Assembly: GCA_021324885.1 (NCBI GenBank)
Contig: JAJPIF010000006.1
Coordinates: forward strand, 152,554 to 216,553
Source: Pseudomonadota bacterium
GTDB taxonomy: Bacteria; Desulfobacterota; Binatia; Binatales; Binataceae
Reading direction: 5' to 3'
DNA length: 64,000 nucleotides
Shown here: positions 27,959-37,071 of the stretch, one piece after another
How positions within the stretch are numbered: position 1 is the first letter of the stretch
Layout of the letters: every line of letters begins with the position of its first letter
The notes under the pieces: model-generated
Told to the model about the DNA's origin: nothing
Databases searched by the model: none
Seen by the model: the letters and a program-made list of their open reading frames with translations, nothing else
Made by a program: the position numbers and the translations under genes

Positions 27959-29116
27959 TCAGATTCCAACCAGGTTGAGAATGAAGGCGGAGATACCGCA
28001 GGCCACCACGATCATCACGATCGAGGTAACCACCGCCGAGGTAGTGGCGTAGCCGACTGCCGAGGAACTGTTGCCGCATTCAAACCCGCGCAGGCATCCG
28101 GCGAAGCCCACCAGCACGCCGTAAATCGCGGCCTTGACCACGCCGATGGTGAAGTCCGACATGGTGAACGCGCTCATGGTTTCGTGGAAATAGGCGCGCG
28201 GCGCGACGTGCAGCATGACGCTGCCGATAAAAGCACCGCCGGCAATTCCCAGCAAATCAGAATAGATGCACAGAATCGGCATCATCAGGCACAGCGCGAG
28301 GACCCGCGGCAAACAGAGAAACTCCACCGGCGAGATTCCCATCGTGCTCAGCGCGTCGATTTCCTGCGCCACCTTCATCGAACCCAGTTGCGCCGCGAAC
28401 GACGCCCCGGTGCGTCCGGCCATGATAATCGCCGTCATCATTGCGCCCATCTCGCGCAGCATCCCGATCGCAACCAGGTCGGCGACGTAGATCGAGGCGC
28501 CGAAGCGCTCCAGTTCAACCGCGCCCATGAACGCGAGGATCACGCCGACCAAAAAACTGATCAGGCTGACGATCGGCAGCGCGTCGGCGCCGCACGCCTG
28601 CATCTGCTCGAAGACATCCGCGATTCGGGTGCGAGCGCGCCCGCTCACAAAGCGGCCAAAGGCGATACTGAGCAGGCCCAGGAAATCGAAAAGCATGGCG
28701 GCCGCATCGACCGCGGCAATGGTTTTCTTTCCCAGGCCCGCAAAAAAGCCGTCGCGCGCGTGGCTCACCCGCGCATCGGTTTTTTCCGGCACCGCATCGG
28801 CCAGCGCGATCAGCCTGGCGACCCCGTCAGGAAGCAGATTGCGCTCTACCGCTACCTGGAATTCGGTGCAATGGGTCTGGAGGTCAAAAATGTAGCCGAC
28901 AAACGAGCTATTCCATGCTCCAACCCCACGCGCATCGAGTACGACCTTGCTGGGACGCGGAGGTCGGCTGATCTCTTCAAGCAGCGATCCAAGTTGAGGC
29001 AGCGGAAATTTGCCGGTCCAGTCGCCGCTCAGGCTAATTGCATAGGCCCCCCCGGTGGTCCGTTGACCTGCAGCGCGAGGCTCTTGCGGCACGGCTTGCG
29101 CTTCACCGTTAGCCAT
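27959..29116 (-). CDS. MlaE-like permease with N-terminal STAS-like extension
   Basis: 385-aa integral membrane subunit of the MCE ABC transporter. The C-terminal ~260 residues are a MlaE domain with several hydrophobic helices and the family phrases ADLVAIGMLREMGAMMTAII and AGRTGASFAAQLGSM. About 110 N-terminal residues form a STAS-like domain (AISLSGDWTGKFPL, VVLDARGVGAWNSS); here it is fused instead of encoded separately as in E. coli MlaB. The start is uncertain: ATG 29116 has GGAGG 17 nt upstream, while the track opens at a TTG 17 codons earlier. First gene of the operon. The 303 nt upstream contain no ORF. Confidence 0.9.
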   Translation of the reverse strand: MANGEAQAVPQEPRAAGQRTTGGAYAISLSGDWTGKFPLPQLGSLLEEISRPPRPSKVVLDARGVGAWNSSFVGYIFDLQTHCTEFQVAVERNLLPDGVARLIALADAVPEKTDARVSHARDGFFAGLGKKTIAAVDAAAMLFDFLGLLSIAFGRFVSGRARTRIADVFEQMQACGADALPIVSLISFLVGVILAFMGAVELERFGASIYVADLVAIGMLREMGAMMTAIIMAGRTGASFAAQLGSMKVAQEIDALSTMGISPVEFLCLPRVLALCLMMPILCIYSDLLGIAGGAFIGSVMLHVAPRAYFHETMSAFTMSDFTIGVVKAAIYGVLVGFAGCLRGFECGNSSSAVGYATTSAVVTSIVMIVVACGISAFILNLVGI

Positions 29117-29419
29117 CAAACAAACACTCAAATCCTCCGGCCGCTGATAGCATCGCCAAAGTCGCAAAAAACTCGCGGCCTGCTAAGCCCATTGAGCAGA
29201 AAACTTCCACCGTTATGTTGCTTTGGTCCCAGTCTCGCGCAAATCCCACGCTTTCAGCCACGCCAGACTAACACTTGCCACAAATGATGCCAAGGAGAGT
29301 AAGCGCAAGTAATGGCGGGATGGGGTGGGCGGTTAATTGGCCAACTGTCGTGAAAATCGAGAACCTCGCCGAAGGCGGCGAGACGAAGCCCAACTCGGGC
29401 CGACATACCGCCAGCCATG
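29117..29419. other. Intergenic region upstream of the MCE operon
   Basis: No supported ORF. The region should contain the MCE operon promoter. A short hairpin (CTCGCC-N6-GGCGAG, 29365-29382) followed on the minus strand by GTTCTCGATTTTC could be a weak terminator for the merR gene. I call it only tentatively. Confidence 0.4.
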
Positions 29420-29893
29420 CTAGTGTTTCAAAATCTGATAGATCGATTCGAGATCCCGGCGGATCTCCATCAGGGCCTGGCGGTCGGCGGCCACAACCTG
29501 ATGGTTTGCATTATCAATTGCCGATGCCCTGTCCGCCTTCATGGACGTAGCCGACGCTGGTTTCGGTCCGCTGTTGCCGGTAGTCAGTTCCCTTATCCGT
29601 TTGCGGGCGCCCTCGATCGTGAAACCCTCTTCGTACAACAGATGCTTAATCAGGCGCAGCGTCTCGAGGTCCTGGGGTTTGTAGAGCCGATGCTTACTGG
29701 CGGTATGGTAAGGACGAAGATCGGGGAACTGGGTTTCCCAAAAGCGCAGTACGTAAGCCTCCACTCCCAACAGCCGCGCGGCTTCACCGATTTTCAGCGT
29801 TTTCGCCGACGCCGTTGCGGAGTTGCCGGCATCGGCCGATTTGTTCCCTTTCTTTCGGCGTGATTGTAACCGCCATGCCGATTTGCGTACCAT
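29420..29893 (-). CDS. MerR family transcriptional regulator
   Basis: 157-aa DNA-binding protein. The winged-helix N-terminal domain is LKIGEAARLLGVEAYVLRFW near residue 33, followed by PYHTASKHRLYKPQDLETL. A helix (YEEGFTIEGARKRIRELT) and a short C-terminal coiled coil (LMEIRRDLESIYQIL) complete it. There is no cysteine metal-sensing tail, so the signal is unknown. Known genomes often place this regulator just after pheT and ihfA. Here it follows pheT by 85 nt, with ihfA missing. The start is uncertain because a basic, Ser/Lys-rich 32-residue extension precedes the HTH. Confidence 0.88.
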   Translation of the reverse strand: MVRKSAWRLQSRRKKGNKSADAGNSATASAKTLKIGEAARLLGVEAYVLRFWETQFPDLRPYHTASKHRLYKPQDLETLRLIKHLLYEEGFTIEGARKRIRELTTGNSGPKPASATSMKADRASAIDNANHQVVAADRQALMEIRRDLESIYQILKH

Positions 29894-29978
29894 TCACACA
29901 ACCCCGTCATGAGGGTACACGCTCGCGACGGCCAGTTACAAGGTTTGTCTTCGCTGTCTGTTCACCACCGCTTCCCGC

Positions 29979-32411
29979 CTACTGGCGCATCTGCGCGTTA
30001 AGCTTCGGCAGCACCTCTCGAACCAGTTCCTCGTGGGCTCGATTTACCTCCTCGTCGGTCAGGGTTCGTTCCGGGCTGCGATAGCGCAAGGAGAGCGCCA
30101 CGCTCTTTTTACCCGCAGGAACGCCTTCGCCGGTGTAGACGTCGAAGATCTCGATACTCTCAAGCCACGTCTGGTTCACCTGCTCAACCACGCCGATAAT
30201 GCGGGCGGCCGGAATATCCTGATCGAGCACAATCGCAAGATCGCGTCGTATGGCCGGGAATCGCGGCGGCGGCTGGATCGATTTGACCGGACGTTGAAAG
30301 GCTGCCAAGGCAGCGAAATCCAACTCGAACAGAGCGCAGCTGCGGGCCAATTCCAGCCGCGATGCCTCCATCGGATGCAGTTCGCCCACGACCCCGATTG
30401 GCTTGCCAGCCAAACTGATTTCCGCGGCCACCCCCGGATGCAGATAGGGTGCGCGGTCCGGATCGATTGCCGCAAACGAGACCTCGTCGGAGATTCCGAG
30501 GGTGCGGAAATAGGTCTCCAGGATTCCTTTGGCGGTAAAGAAGCCGGCTTCCAGCGGTGCCTTTCCGATTGCGGTCCGAACGAAATCCCCGTAGCTGATT
30601 GCGCTCAGCCGCTGGTTCTCGGTGGGCACGCCGGCGCGATTCTCAAACGTCGTGGCAATCTCAAAGGCGTGCAGCGCAAGCGCCTGCCGATTGAGGTTAA
30701 AACGCAGCGCGGCGATCAGTCCGGGCAGCAAACTGGCGCGCAGTTCGCTCAGCTCGGCCGAGAGCGGATTGCTGACCGCCACGGGCGAGCCGCCGCCGAT
30801 CGATGGAAAGCGTCGGTTGTCGTCAGGCGCAATGAATGCGATAGTGCGCAGTTCCGTCAGCCCGCATCCCAGCATCGTTGCCCTGCTTGCGGCTGTGAAC
30901 GCGCGCAGAGGCTCTCGCCGTGTGATCCGCGCGGGATGCTCCGGGAGCCGTTCCGTGACTTCCTCAAAACCACGCAGCCGCCCAATCTCCTCGGCCAAAT
31001 CCGCAGTCTCATTGAGGTCGGGCCGGAAAGACGGCACCACGACACCGATTCGATTCCCGCCGATGTTGTGGACCTGAGCGCCGATCGAAATCAGCCGCCG
31101 CCGCATCTCCTGGCGCGGCAGCGCGACGCCCAACAAATCGGTGACCCGCCGCGGATCAAGAACAACCTCGCGTTGGGGTGCCGCTTCAGGCTCGACGTCG
31201 CGCACCGGCGCCAGTTCGCTTCCACCCGCTGTTTGGCGGATCAGCTCCGCCACGCGTCGGGCCGCTTTGACCTGGAGCTGGCGATCGATTCCGCGTTCAA
31301 AACGGTAACTGGCCTCGCTGTGCAAACCCAGCCGCCGCGCTGTGCGCGCTATGGCCATCGGCTCGAAATAGGCGCTCTCCAGCAGGATCCGGCTGGTGTT
31401 GTCGCTGACTTCGGAATCCAGACCGCCCATCACTCCGGCAATCGCCAGCGGCCGCGACGCATCGGCAATCATCAGGTCGTCAGGATGAAGGACTCGGCGC
31501 TGGTTGTCGAGCGTGACAAACTGACGATCATTCTCCGCCCGGCGCACGACGATCCTGCCGCCTTCGATTCGATCCAGGTCGAACGCGTGCAACGGCTGCC
31601 CCAGCTCCAGCATCACGTAGTTGGTGGCATCAACCACATTATTGAGGGCGCGCATCCCGCACAGCTCAAGCCGCCGCCGCATCCACATCGGCGAGGCGCC
31701 GATTCGGATTCCGCCCATCGGCAGTGCCGCGTAGCGCCGGCACAGGTCGGGCGCATGGATTTCAATATCGGGGCATTCGCCGTTGGCGATTTTGGGGATT
31801 GTGATTTTTGGCAGCTTGAGTTTGAGGTCGAACAAGGCCGCCACTTCACGGGCAAGCCCCAGAATCGAAAGGCAATCACCGCGATTGGGAGTGATGGCGA
31901 TATCGAACACGGTTTCTTCCAGTTCGAGGTACTGCGCCAAATCGCTGCCCAGCGGGGCATTCGGATCAAGTTCGAGGATTCCGCTGTGATCCTCCGAAAG
32001 GCCCAGTTCGCGGCCCGAACAGAGCATCCCCTCGGAGCGCACGCCGCGAATCTCGGCGGCTTGAAGCGGCGCCACTTCGTTCAACGATTCGGCGGCATCC
32101 TTGCGTTCCCCGCCCAGCCGCGCCCCGACTCGCGCCAACGGCGCGATCATGCCGGGCTTGACGTTGGGCGCCCCGCATACCACCCTGAAATGACCGTACT
32201 GGCCCGCATCCACTTCGCACAGGCTGAGTCGGTCCGCATTGGGATGGCGCTCGACGGTCAGAACACGGCCGATGGTGACGCCGTTGAATGACGGATGGCG
32301 CCGCTCGATATTTTCGACCTCCAAACCCGCCACGCTGAGCCGATGGCTGATTTCGGCCGGCTCAGCCGTTATCGGAACGAATTCTTTCAACCAGCTAAGA
32401 GGCAGCTTCAT
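29979..32411 (-). CDS. pheT: Phenylalanine--tRNA ligase beta subunit
   Basis: 810-aa beta chain of the alpha2-beta2 phenylalanyl-tRNA synthetase, which charges tRNA-Phe in the cytosol. The order matches the family: an N-terminal tRNA-binding OB domain (GVTIGRVLTVERHPNADRLS), the B3/B4 editing domain (GGIRIGASPMWMRRRLEL), B5, the pseudo-catalytic core and a C-terminal FDX-ACB domain (FPAIRRDLAIVLDQDIP). The length is standard. The start codon follows pheS by only 12 nt, so the subunits are translationally linked. Downstream is a MerR gene. Confidence 0.97.
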   Translation of the reverse strand: MKLPLSWLKEFVPITAEPAEISHRLSVAGLEVENIERRHPSFNGVTIGRVLTVERHPNADRLSLCEVDAGQYGHFRVVCGAPNVKPGMIAPLARVGARLGGERKDAAESLNEVAPLQAAEIRGVRSEGMLCSGRELGLSEDHSGILELDPNAPLGSDLAQYLELEETVFDIAITPNRGDCLSILGLAREVAALFDLKLKLPKITIPKIANGECPDIEIHAPDLCRRYAALPMGGIRIGASPMWMRRRLELCGMRALNNVVDATNYVMLELGQPLHAFDLDRIEGGRIVVRRAENDRQFVTLDNQRRVLHPDDLMIADASRPLAIAGVMGGLDSEVSDNTSRILLESAYFEPMAIARTARRLGLHSEASYRFERGIDRQLQVKAARRVAELIRQTAGGSELAPVRDVEPEAAPQREVVLDPRRVTDLLGVALPRQEMRRRLISIGAQVHNIGGNRIGVVVPSFRPDLNETADLAEEIGRLRGFEEVTERLPEHPARITRREPLRAFTAASRATMLGCGLTELRTIAFIAPDDNRRFPSIGGGSPVAVSNPLSAELSELRASLLPGLIAALRFNLNRQALALHAFEIATTFENRAGVPTENQRLSAISYGDFVRTAIGKAPLEAGFFTAKGILETYFRTLGISDEVSFAAIDPDRAPYLHPGVAAEISLAGKPIGVVGELHPMEASRLELARSCALFELDFAALAAFQRPVKSIQPPPRFPAIRRDLAIVLDQDIPAARIIGVVEQVNQTWLESIEIFDVYTGEGVPAGKKSVALSLRYRSPERTLTDEEVNRAHEELVREVLPKLNAQMRQ

Positions 32412-32423
32412 ATATCGTGCACG

Positions 32424-33449
32424 CTAGAACTGTTCGAGAAAACGTAAATCATTTTCAAAGAACAGCCTCATGTCATCGACGCCGAGCTTGAGCAGGGCGG
32501 TGCGTTCGATTCCCACGCCGAAAGCAAAGCCCTGGTATTCGGCGGGGTCGTATCCGACCGCGCGCAGCACGTTGGGATGGATCATCCCCGAGCCGAGGAT
32601 CTCGACCCATCCGGTTTGCTTGCACACGCGGCATCCTGCGCCACCGCACAGCAAACAACTTATGTCGACTTCGGCGCTGGGTTCGGTGAAGGGAAAAAAA
32701 CTGGCGCGGAACCTGACCCGGGTTGACGCGCCGAACAGCCCGCGCAGAAATTCCGAGAGCACGCCCTTAAGATGCGCCATCGTGACGACGCCGGCCCGAT
32801 CCACCATGAAGCCCTCGATTTGCGAGAACATGGGCGAAGCGCGCACGCTCAGTTCGTCGCGGCGATAGCAGTTGCCCGGACAAATCACGGCCAGCGGCGG
32901 CTGCCGATGTTGCATCACATGAATTTGGCCGTTGGAAGTATGCGTGCGCAGCAGCAGGCCGCCGGGCAGGAAAAAGGTGTCCTGCATCTCGCGCGCAGGA
33001 TGGTCGGGGGGAAAGTTCAGTGCGGAGAAATTATGGAAGTCATCGTCCACGTCCTGGGTGGCGGCGGTCTCGAAACCCATCGTTTCGAACAGCCCGATCA
33101 TTTCCTCGGCGACCTGAGTCAGCGGATGGAGCCGACCGCGATTGATCCGCGTCCCGGGTAGCGTGACGTCGACTTTCTGCTCTGCCAAAGCACGCTGCAT
33201 CCGCGCGCGTTCCTGCGATTCCTGCAGCGCCTGGATCCGGCTTTCCAACTCGCGCTTGATCTCATTGACCAGTTGGCCGATGGCGGGCCGTTCCTGCGCG
33301 GGCACGTCGCGCATCCTGCGCATAATCGCGGTCAATTCGCCCGACCGTCCCAGCACCCCCACGCGCACCTGCTCGATTTGCTCCGCAGTGGCATCGTCAG
33401 GGAGTTGCGCCAGGGCACGGCCGCGGATGGCCTCAAGCTGTTCTTTCAT
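32424..33449 (-). CDS. pheS: Phenylalanine--tRNA ligase alpha subunit
   Basis: 341-aa catalytic chain of phenylalanyl-tRNA synthetase. The N-terminal coiled-coil arm is followed by the class II motifs: HPLTQVAEEMIGLFETMGF and DDFHNFSALNFPPDHPAR, motif 2 around RTHTSNGQIHVM, and motif 3 GVGIERTALLKLGVDDMR at the C-terminus. This length and order are typical. It lies 249 nt downstream of rplT, with a strong hairpin terminator or attenuator in the gap, so expression may be controlled there rather than simply reading through from infC. Confidence 0.97.
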   Translation of the reverse strand: MKEQLEAIRGRALAQLPDDATAEQIEQVRVGVLGRSGELTAIMRRMRDVPAQERPAIGQLVNEIKRELESRIQALQESQERARMQRALAEQKVDVTLPGTRINRGRLHPLTQVAEEMIGLFETMGFETAATQDVDDDFHNFSALNFPPDHPAREMQDTFFLPGGLLLRTHTSNGQIHVMQHRQPPLAVICPGNCYRRDELSVRASPMFSQIEGFMVDRAGVVTMAHLKGVLSEFLRGLFGASTRVRFRASFFPFTEPSAEVDISCLLCGGAGCRVCKQTGWVEILGSGMIHPNVLRAVGYDPAEYQGFAFGVGIERTALLKLGVDDMRLFFENDLRFLEQF

Positions 33450-33631
33450 GATGCGCCTTCTTTCATTCGGCGAGCACAGAGGAGCGAGGGAAGAAAAGTG
33501 AGCGGAAAAGCGGAAAAGAGCGCAGAAAAAATCTGACCTCGAGTGTTAAGCTCGGTCCTCATTCGATTGTGAATCTCTCATTTATCTTTCTCATTTTCCT
33601 CTACCCGGCCTCTCACTTCTCGCCGAGTCGA

Positions 33632-33667
33632 TAAACAAAGACCATGTGGCTGTACAACCACATGGTC
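33632..33667 (-). terminator. Intrinsic terminator or attenuator between rplT and pheS
   Basis: On the minus strand GACCATGTGG-N8-CCACATGGTC forms a perfect 10-bp stem, followed by TTTGTTTATC. It lies 31 nt past the rplT stop and about 180 nt before the pheS start. It could end the infC-rpmI-rplT transcript or attenuate pheST. Confidence 0.7.
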
Positions 33668-33698
33668 TTCCTGATGCGCGCGGCTGATTTCTAAAAAA

Positions 33699-34064
33699 TT
33701 AAGCGGCTTCCATACCCAGGGCGCTTTTGGCCGTGCGCACCAGCTCGCTAAACAAGCCGTCGCGATCGGTGGCAAGAAGCGCGAGTTGTTTGCGGTCAAT
33801 GGCCACGCCGGCCTTCTTGAGCCCGTCGATCAGGCGGTTGTAACTAAGCCCGTATTCCCGCGCCAGAGCATTGATGCGCGTGATCCAAAGCGCGCGGAAC
33901 TGGCGTTTCTTCTGCTTGCGGTCCCGATAGGCGTAGGTCAGTCCCTTTTCGAGGGTGTTGCGAGCCTGGCGGTAAAGCTTGCGACCGCCCACGTAACCCG
34001 AAGCAAGTTTCAACTGGCGTTTATGGCGTCGGCGGCTTTTGAATCCGCCCTTTGCACGAGGCAT
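33699..34064 (-). CDS. rplT: 50S ribosomal protein L20
   Basis: 121-aa, very basic ribosomal protein that binds 23S rRNA early in 50S assembly. The family signature is present from the start (MPRAKGGFKSRRRHKRQLKL, then ASGYVGGRKLYRQARNTLEK), with LWITRINALAREYGLSYNRL in the globular C-terminal half. Third gene of the conserved infC-rpmI-rplT operon, 35 nt after rpmI. In other bacteria L20 represses its own operon translationally. The leader here was not shown to carry such a site. Confidence 0.98.
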   Translation of the reverse strand: MPRAKGGFKSRRRHKRQLKLASGYVGGRKLYRQARNTLEKGLTYAYRDRKQKKRQFRALWITRINALAREYGLSYNRLIDGLKKAGVAIDRKQLALLATDRDGLFSELVRTAKSALGMEAA

Positions 34065-34099
34065 TGAAGTTGGGTCCTTCCCTTACGTTTTCCCGCAAC

Positions 34100-34297
34100 T
34101 TACTTGTATGGCACCAAGGCATGCGCCCGCTCGGCGTCGGTCTTGCCTAGCATTCCGGGACGGCGCAGATGGCGCTTGCGGCTGCGGCTTTTGGAGCTGT
34201 TCAGATGGCGCAGGTAGGCCTTTTTGTGCTTGACCTTGCCATTTTTGGTGAAGCTGAAGCGCTTGGCCGCGCTGCGATTGGTCTTCAGTTTAGGCAT
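34100..34297 (-). CDS. rpmI: 50S ribosomal protein L35
   Basis: 65-aa basic protein of the large ribosomal subunit. It starts MPKLKTNRSAAKRFSFTKNG and carries HKKAYLRHLNSSKSRSRKR, the family's conserved core. It lies between infC (31 nt upstream) and rplT (35 nt downstream), the canonical order. Its length matches the family. Confidence 0.97.
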   Translation of the reverse strand: MPKLKTNRSAAKRFSFTKNGKVKHKKAYLRHLNSSKSRSRKRHLRRPGMLGKTDAERAHALVPYK

Positions 34298-34328
34298 CGG
34301 TGTTTCCGTTTCAATTTTCGACCCAAAA

Positions 34329-34862
34329 CTAGCGCGGAGTCAGCAGCACCGACATATTGCGCCCTTCCATCCGCGCCGTTCCCTCGGGCTGGGCGATATC
34401 CTGAACCAAGCCCACGATCTGTTCCAGCATCTTCTGGCCCATTTCGGGATGGGTGATCTCCCGGCCGCGAAAGAAGATCGACACTTTAACACGCTGCCCG
34501 TCCTCGACAAAGCGCCGGATATGCCTGACCTTGAACTCAAGGTCGTGCTTGTCGGTGCGAGCGCCCATCTTGACTTCCTTGATGCTCGAACCACCCGAAC
34601 TCTTTTTGGTGTGGGATTTCTTCTTTTGCGTGTAACGATATTTGTCGAAATCCATCACCCGGCAAACCGGCGGTTGGGCGGTAGACGCGACTTCAACCAG
34701 ATCCAGTCCGCGGCTTTGCGCCAAACCCAGAGCTTCACGCGCGCTCATGATTCCGGCTTGATGGCCGTCGGCGTCGATCACCCGGACTTCGGGCGCTCGA
34801 ATCATTTCATTAACCCGGACCGATGGCTCGCGCACCGGGGGAAGACGATAATTCCTAGGGAT
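34329..34862 (-). CDS. infC: Translation initiation factor IF-3 with an ATC start codon
   Basis: 177-aa IF-3, which binds the 30S subunit and proofreads start codon and initiator tRNA choice. The N-domain has VRVNEMIRAPEVRVIDADG and YRYTQKKKSH precedes the linker; the C-domain has KVRHIRRFVEDGQRVKVSIFF and GREITHPEMGQKML. The ORF track begins at a GTG (34835), but the family N-terminus requires more residues. An in-frame ATC at 34862 lies 6 nt after a perfect AAGGAGG and yields PRNYRLPPVREPSVRV, matching typical IF-3. Rare start codons (ATT, ATC, ATA) are known for infC and let IF-3 repress its own synthesis. Confidence 0.93.
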   Translation of the reverse strand: MPRNYRLPPVREPSVRVNEMIRAPEVRVIDADGHQAGIMSAREALGLAQSRGLDLVEVASTAQPPVCRVMDFDKYRYTQKKKSHTKKSSGGSSIKEVKMGARTDKHDLEFKVRHIRRFVEDGQRVKVSIFFRGREITHPEMGQKMLEQIVGLVQDIAQPEGTARMEGRNMSVLLTPR

Positions 34863-35066
34863 AAAACACCTCCTTGGTCGCGCGCGCAGCGCGCTACCCC
34901 ATTAAAGACTTTGCAAATAAAGGTTCTACAAAAACAAGGACGTCGCCGCCACGCAGCACTGTACTGCGGCTCAGTATAAAATCCCCAACTTTGATCGCAA
35001 TATCAGCCCGCAATCCAGACTTGCGGACACCCTCCTTCGACTCGCTATCCATCGCAGCGGAGCGTT

Positions 35067-36983
35067 TCAGCATGGCAGCGGCTCGGCCTTGAGCAGATCG
35101 ACAAAGCCCTCGAGGGTCAGGGTCTGGCTTTTTTCGCCGCGCAAGCGACGCAAGGAAACTCCCCGCGACGCCGCTTCGCGTTCTCCGACCACTGCCATAT
35201 AAGGAATTCTGGCCAATTCTGCCTCGCGCACCTTAAATCCGAGTTTTTCATTACGTAGATCGGCGCGGGCGCGAAATCCAGCGGCCGAGATAACCTGCGC
35301 GATTTCAGCCGCATATCCTTCGACTTTTTCGCTCAGCGACAATACCCGCACCTGCTCCGGCGCAAGCCAAAACGGCAGGATGCCGCCGGTATGCTCCAGC
35401 AGAACTCCGATGAACCGTTCGAGCGTCCCCAGCACCGCGCGATGAATCATCACGGGCCGGGCTTCGGTGCCGGCGCTGGCCGTATATTCAAGCTCGAAAC
35501 GTTCGGGCATGTTGAAGTCCAGTTGGATGGTCGCAACCTGCCATTTGCGCTTGAGCGCATCGGGCACATAGATCTCGATCTTCGGACCGTAAAAGGCGCC
35601 CTCGCCCGGATTAATCTCGAATTTGAAGCCGTGGCGCCGCATCGCGACGGCCAGCAGCTCTTCGCGCTGGTGCCAATCCTGCTCGAGGCCGAGATGCTTT
35701 TCCGGCATCGTGCCCAGCTTCAGCTCGATATCGCCGAATCCCAGGGTCTGGTAAACCTCGCGCACCATCTGCAGGTTAAGGTCGATTTCGCCCGCAATCT
35801 GCTCTTCGGTGCAGAAGATATGAGCGTCATCCTGCGACATCGCGCGCACCCGCGTCAGACCATGCAGCGTGCCCGAACGCTCCGCCCGATGGAGCCGGCC
35901 GAAATCCGCGAACCTGATCGGCAGGTCCCGATAGGACCGCTTCTCACTGCGATACATCACGCAATGGCTCGGGCAGTTCATCGGCTTGACGCCGTAGTCC
36001 AGCTCGCCCGAAGCATTCTCCCCATCAGTGGTCAGGAACATGTTCTCGCGAAACATGTCCCAATGACCCGAAGTGCGCCAAAGCTGATTCTTGAAAATCT
36101 GCGGCGTAATCACTTCCTGGAAGCCATAACGGCGGTACAGCCGACGGATGTATTCGATTAACTGGTTGTAGATCAGCGCGCCTTTCGGCAGAAAAAAGGG
36201 GGATCCCGGCGCGATTGGATCGAAAAAGAACAGCTCCATCTCGCGGCCGAGCTTGCGATGGTCGCGCGCCCGCGCCATCTCGAGCAGGCGCAGATGCTCC
36301 TCCAGCTCCTCTGTGGACGGGAACGCAGTGCCATAAATCCGCGACAGCATCGCATTGCGTTCGTCGCCCCGCCAATATGCGCCCGCCACGCTGGTCAGCT
36401 TGAACGCCTTGAGATATCGGGTTGACGGCACATGGGGACCGCGGCACAAATCGATCCAATCGCCCTGACGATAAAGCGAGACCCGGTCCTCGGGAATTCC
36501 CCGGATGATCTCGACTTTGTACTTCTCGTTCATCGAATCGAACAGCGCGATCGCCTGGTCGCGGTCCATCTCAATGCGCTCGACCTTGAGATCGGCCCTG
36601 GCCAATTCGCGCATCTTGGCCTCGATTTTTGGCAGATCCTCGACCGTAAACGGACGGGGCGGAGCGAAATCGTAGTAAAACCCGTCCTCGATCGTCGGCC
36701 CGATCGTCACCTGGGTGCCCGGGTAAAGCGCCTGCACCGCTTGCGCCATCAAATGGGCCGTGGAATGGCGCAGGATATCGACGCCCTCGGGGGAATCGGC
36801 CGCAACCGGTTCAACCCGTGCATCAGTCTCGATCCGGCGGCTGAGATCGACGACTTGGCCGTTGACGCGCGCAGCGATCGGCCGCACCCCGTCGCCGTAC
36901 AATTTGAGCAGTTCGCCGGCAGTAATACCGGCGCGGGCCACATGAACGGATCCGCCAACCGTAACCTGAATTTCCGGACTCAT
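35067..36983 (-). CDS. thrS: Threonine--tRNA ligase
   Basis: 638-aa class II synthetase that charges tRNA-Thr and edits mischarged Ser-tRNA. Order: an N-terminal TGS domain (GITAGELLKLYGDGVRP), the editing SAD domain (HSTAHLMAQAVQALYPG), and the catalytic core with MNCPSHCVMYRSEKRSYRDL, where Cys is a zinc ligand. RTSGHWDMFRENMF is motif 2 region. The C-terminal anticodon-binding domain contains FRARADLRNEKLGFKVREAE. Full family length. 204 nt separate it from infC, which follows on the same strand as in many bacteria. tRNA-Val lies upstream. Confidence 0.97.
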   Translation of the reverse strand: MSPEIQVTVGGSVHVARAGITAGELLKLYGDGVRPIAARVNGQVVDLSRRIETDARVEPVAADSPEGVDILRHSTAHLMAQAVQALYPGTQVTIGPTIEDGFYYDFAPPRPFTVEDLPKIEAKMRELARADLKVERIEMDRDQAIALFDSMNEKYKVEIIRGIPEDRVSLYRQGDWIDLCRGPHVPSTRYLKAFKLTSVAGAYWRGDERNAMLSRIYGTAFPSTEELEEHLRLLEMARARDHRKLGREMELFFFDPIAPGSPFFLPKGALIYNQLIEYIRRLYRRYGFQEVITPQIFKNQLWRTSGHWDMFRENMFLTTDGENASGELDYGVKPMNCPSHCVMYRSEKRSYRDLPIRFADFGRLHRAERSGTLHGLTRVRAMSQDDAHIFCTEEQIAGEIDLNLQMVREVYQTLGFGDIELKLGTMPEKHLGLEQDWHQREELLAVAMRRHGFKFEINPGEGAFYGPKIEIYVPDALKRKWQVATIQLDFNMPERFELEYTASAGTEARPVMIHRAVLGTLERFIGVLLEHTGGILPFWLAPEQVRVLSLSEKVEGYAAEIAQVISAAGFRARADLRNEKLGFKVREAELARIPYMAVVGEREAASRGVSLRRLRGEKSQTLTLEGFVDLLKAEPLPC

Positions 36984-37071
36984 CGAGAGCGCATTGCAGT
37001 CAAGGGCAGGGTTGAGCAGGCGGCGATTGCGGACAATCGCACACCGGACAAGCAGGTGGCGCGTTCAGCCA

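Noticed and set aside
27110-29287. 725-aa plus-strand ORF opposite the MCE operon
   Set aside because: It is an antisense shadow of the mlaE-, mlaF- and mlaD-like genes; composition is His/Gln/Arg-rich with no domain.
30033-32291. 752-aa plus-strand ORF opposite pheT
   Set aside because: Antisense shadow of a clear synthetase gene in high-GC DNA.
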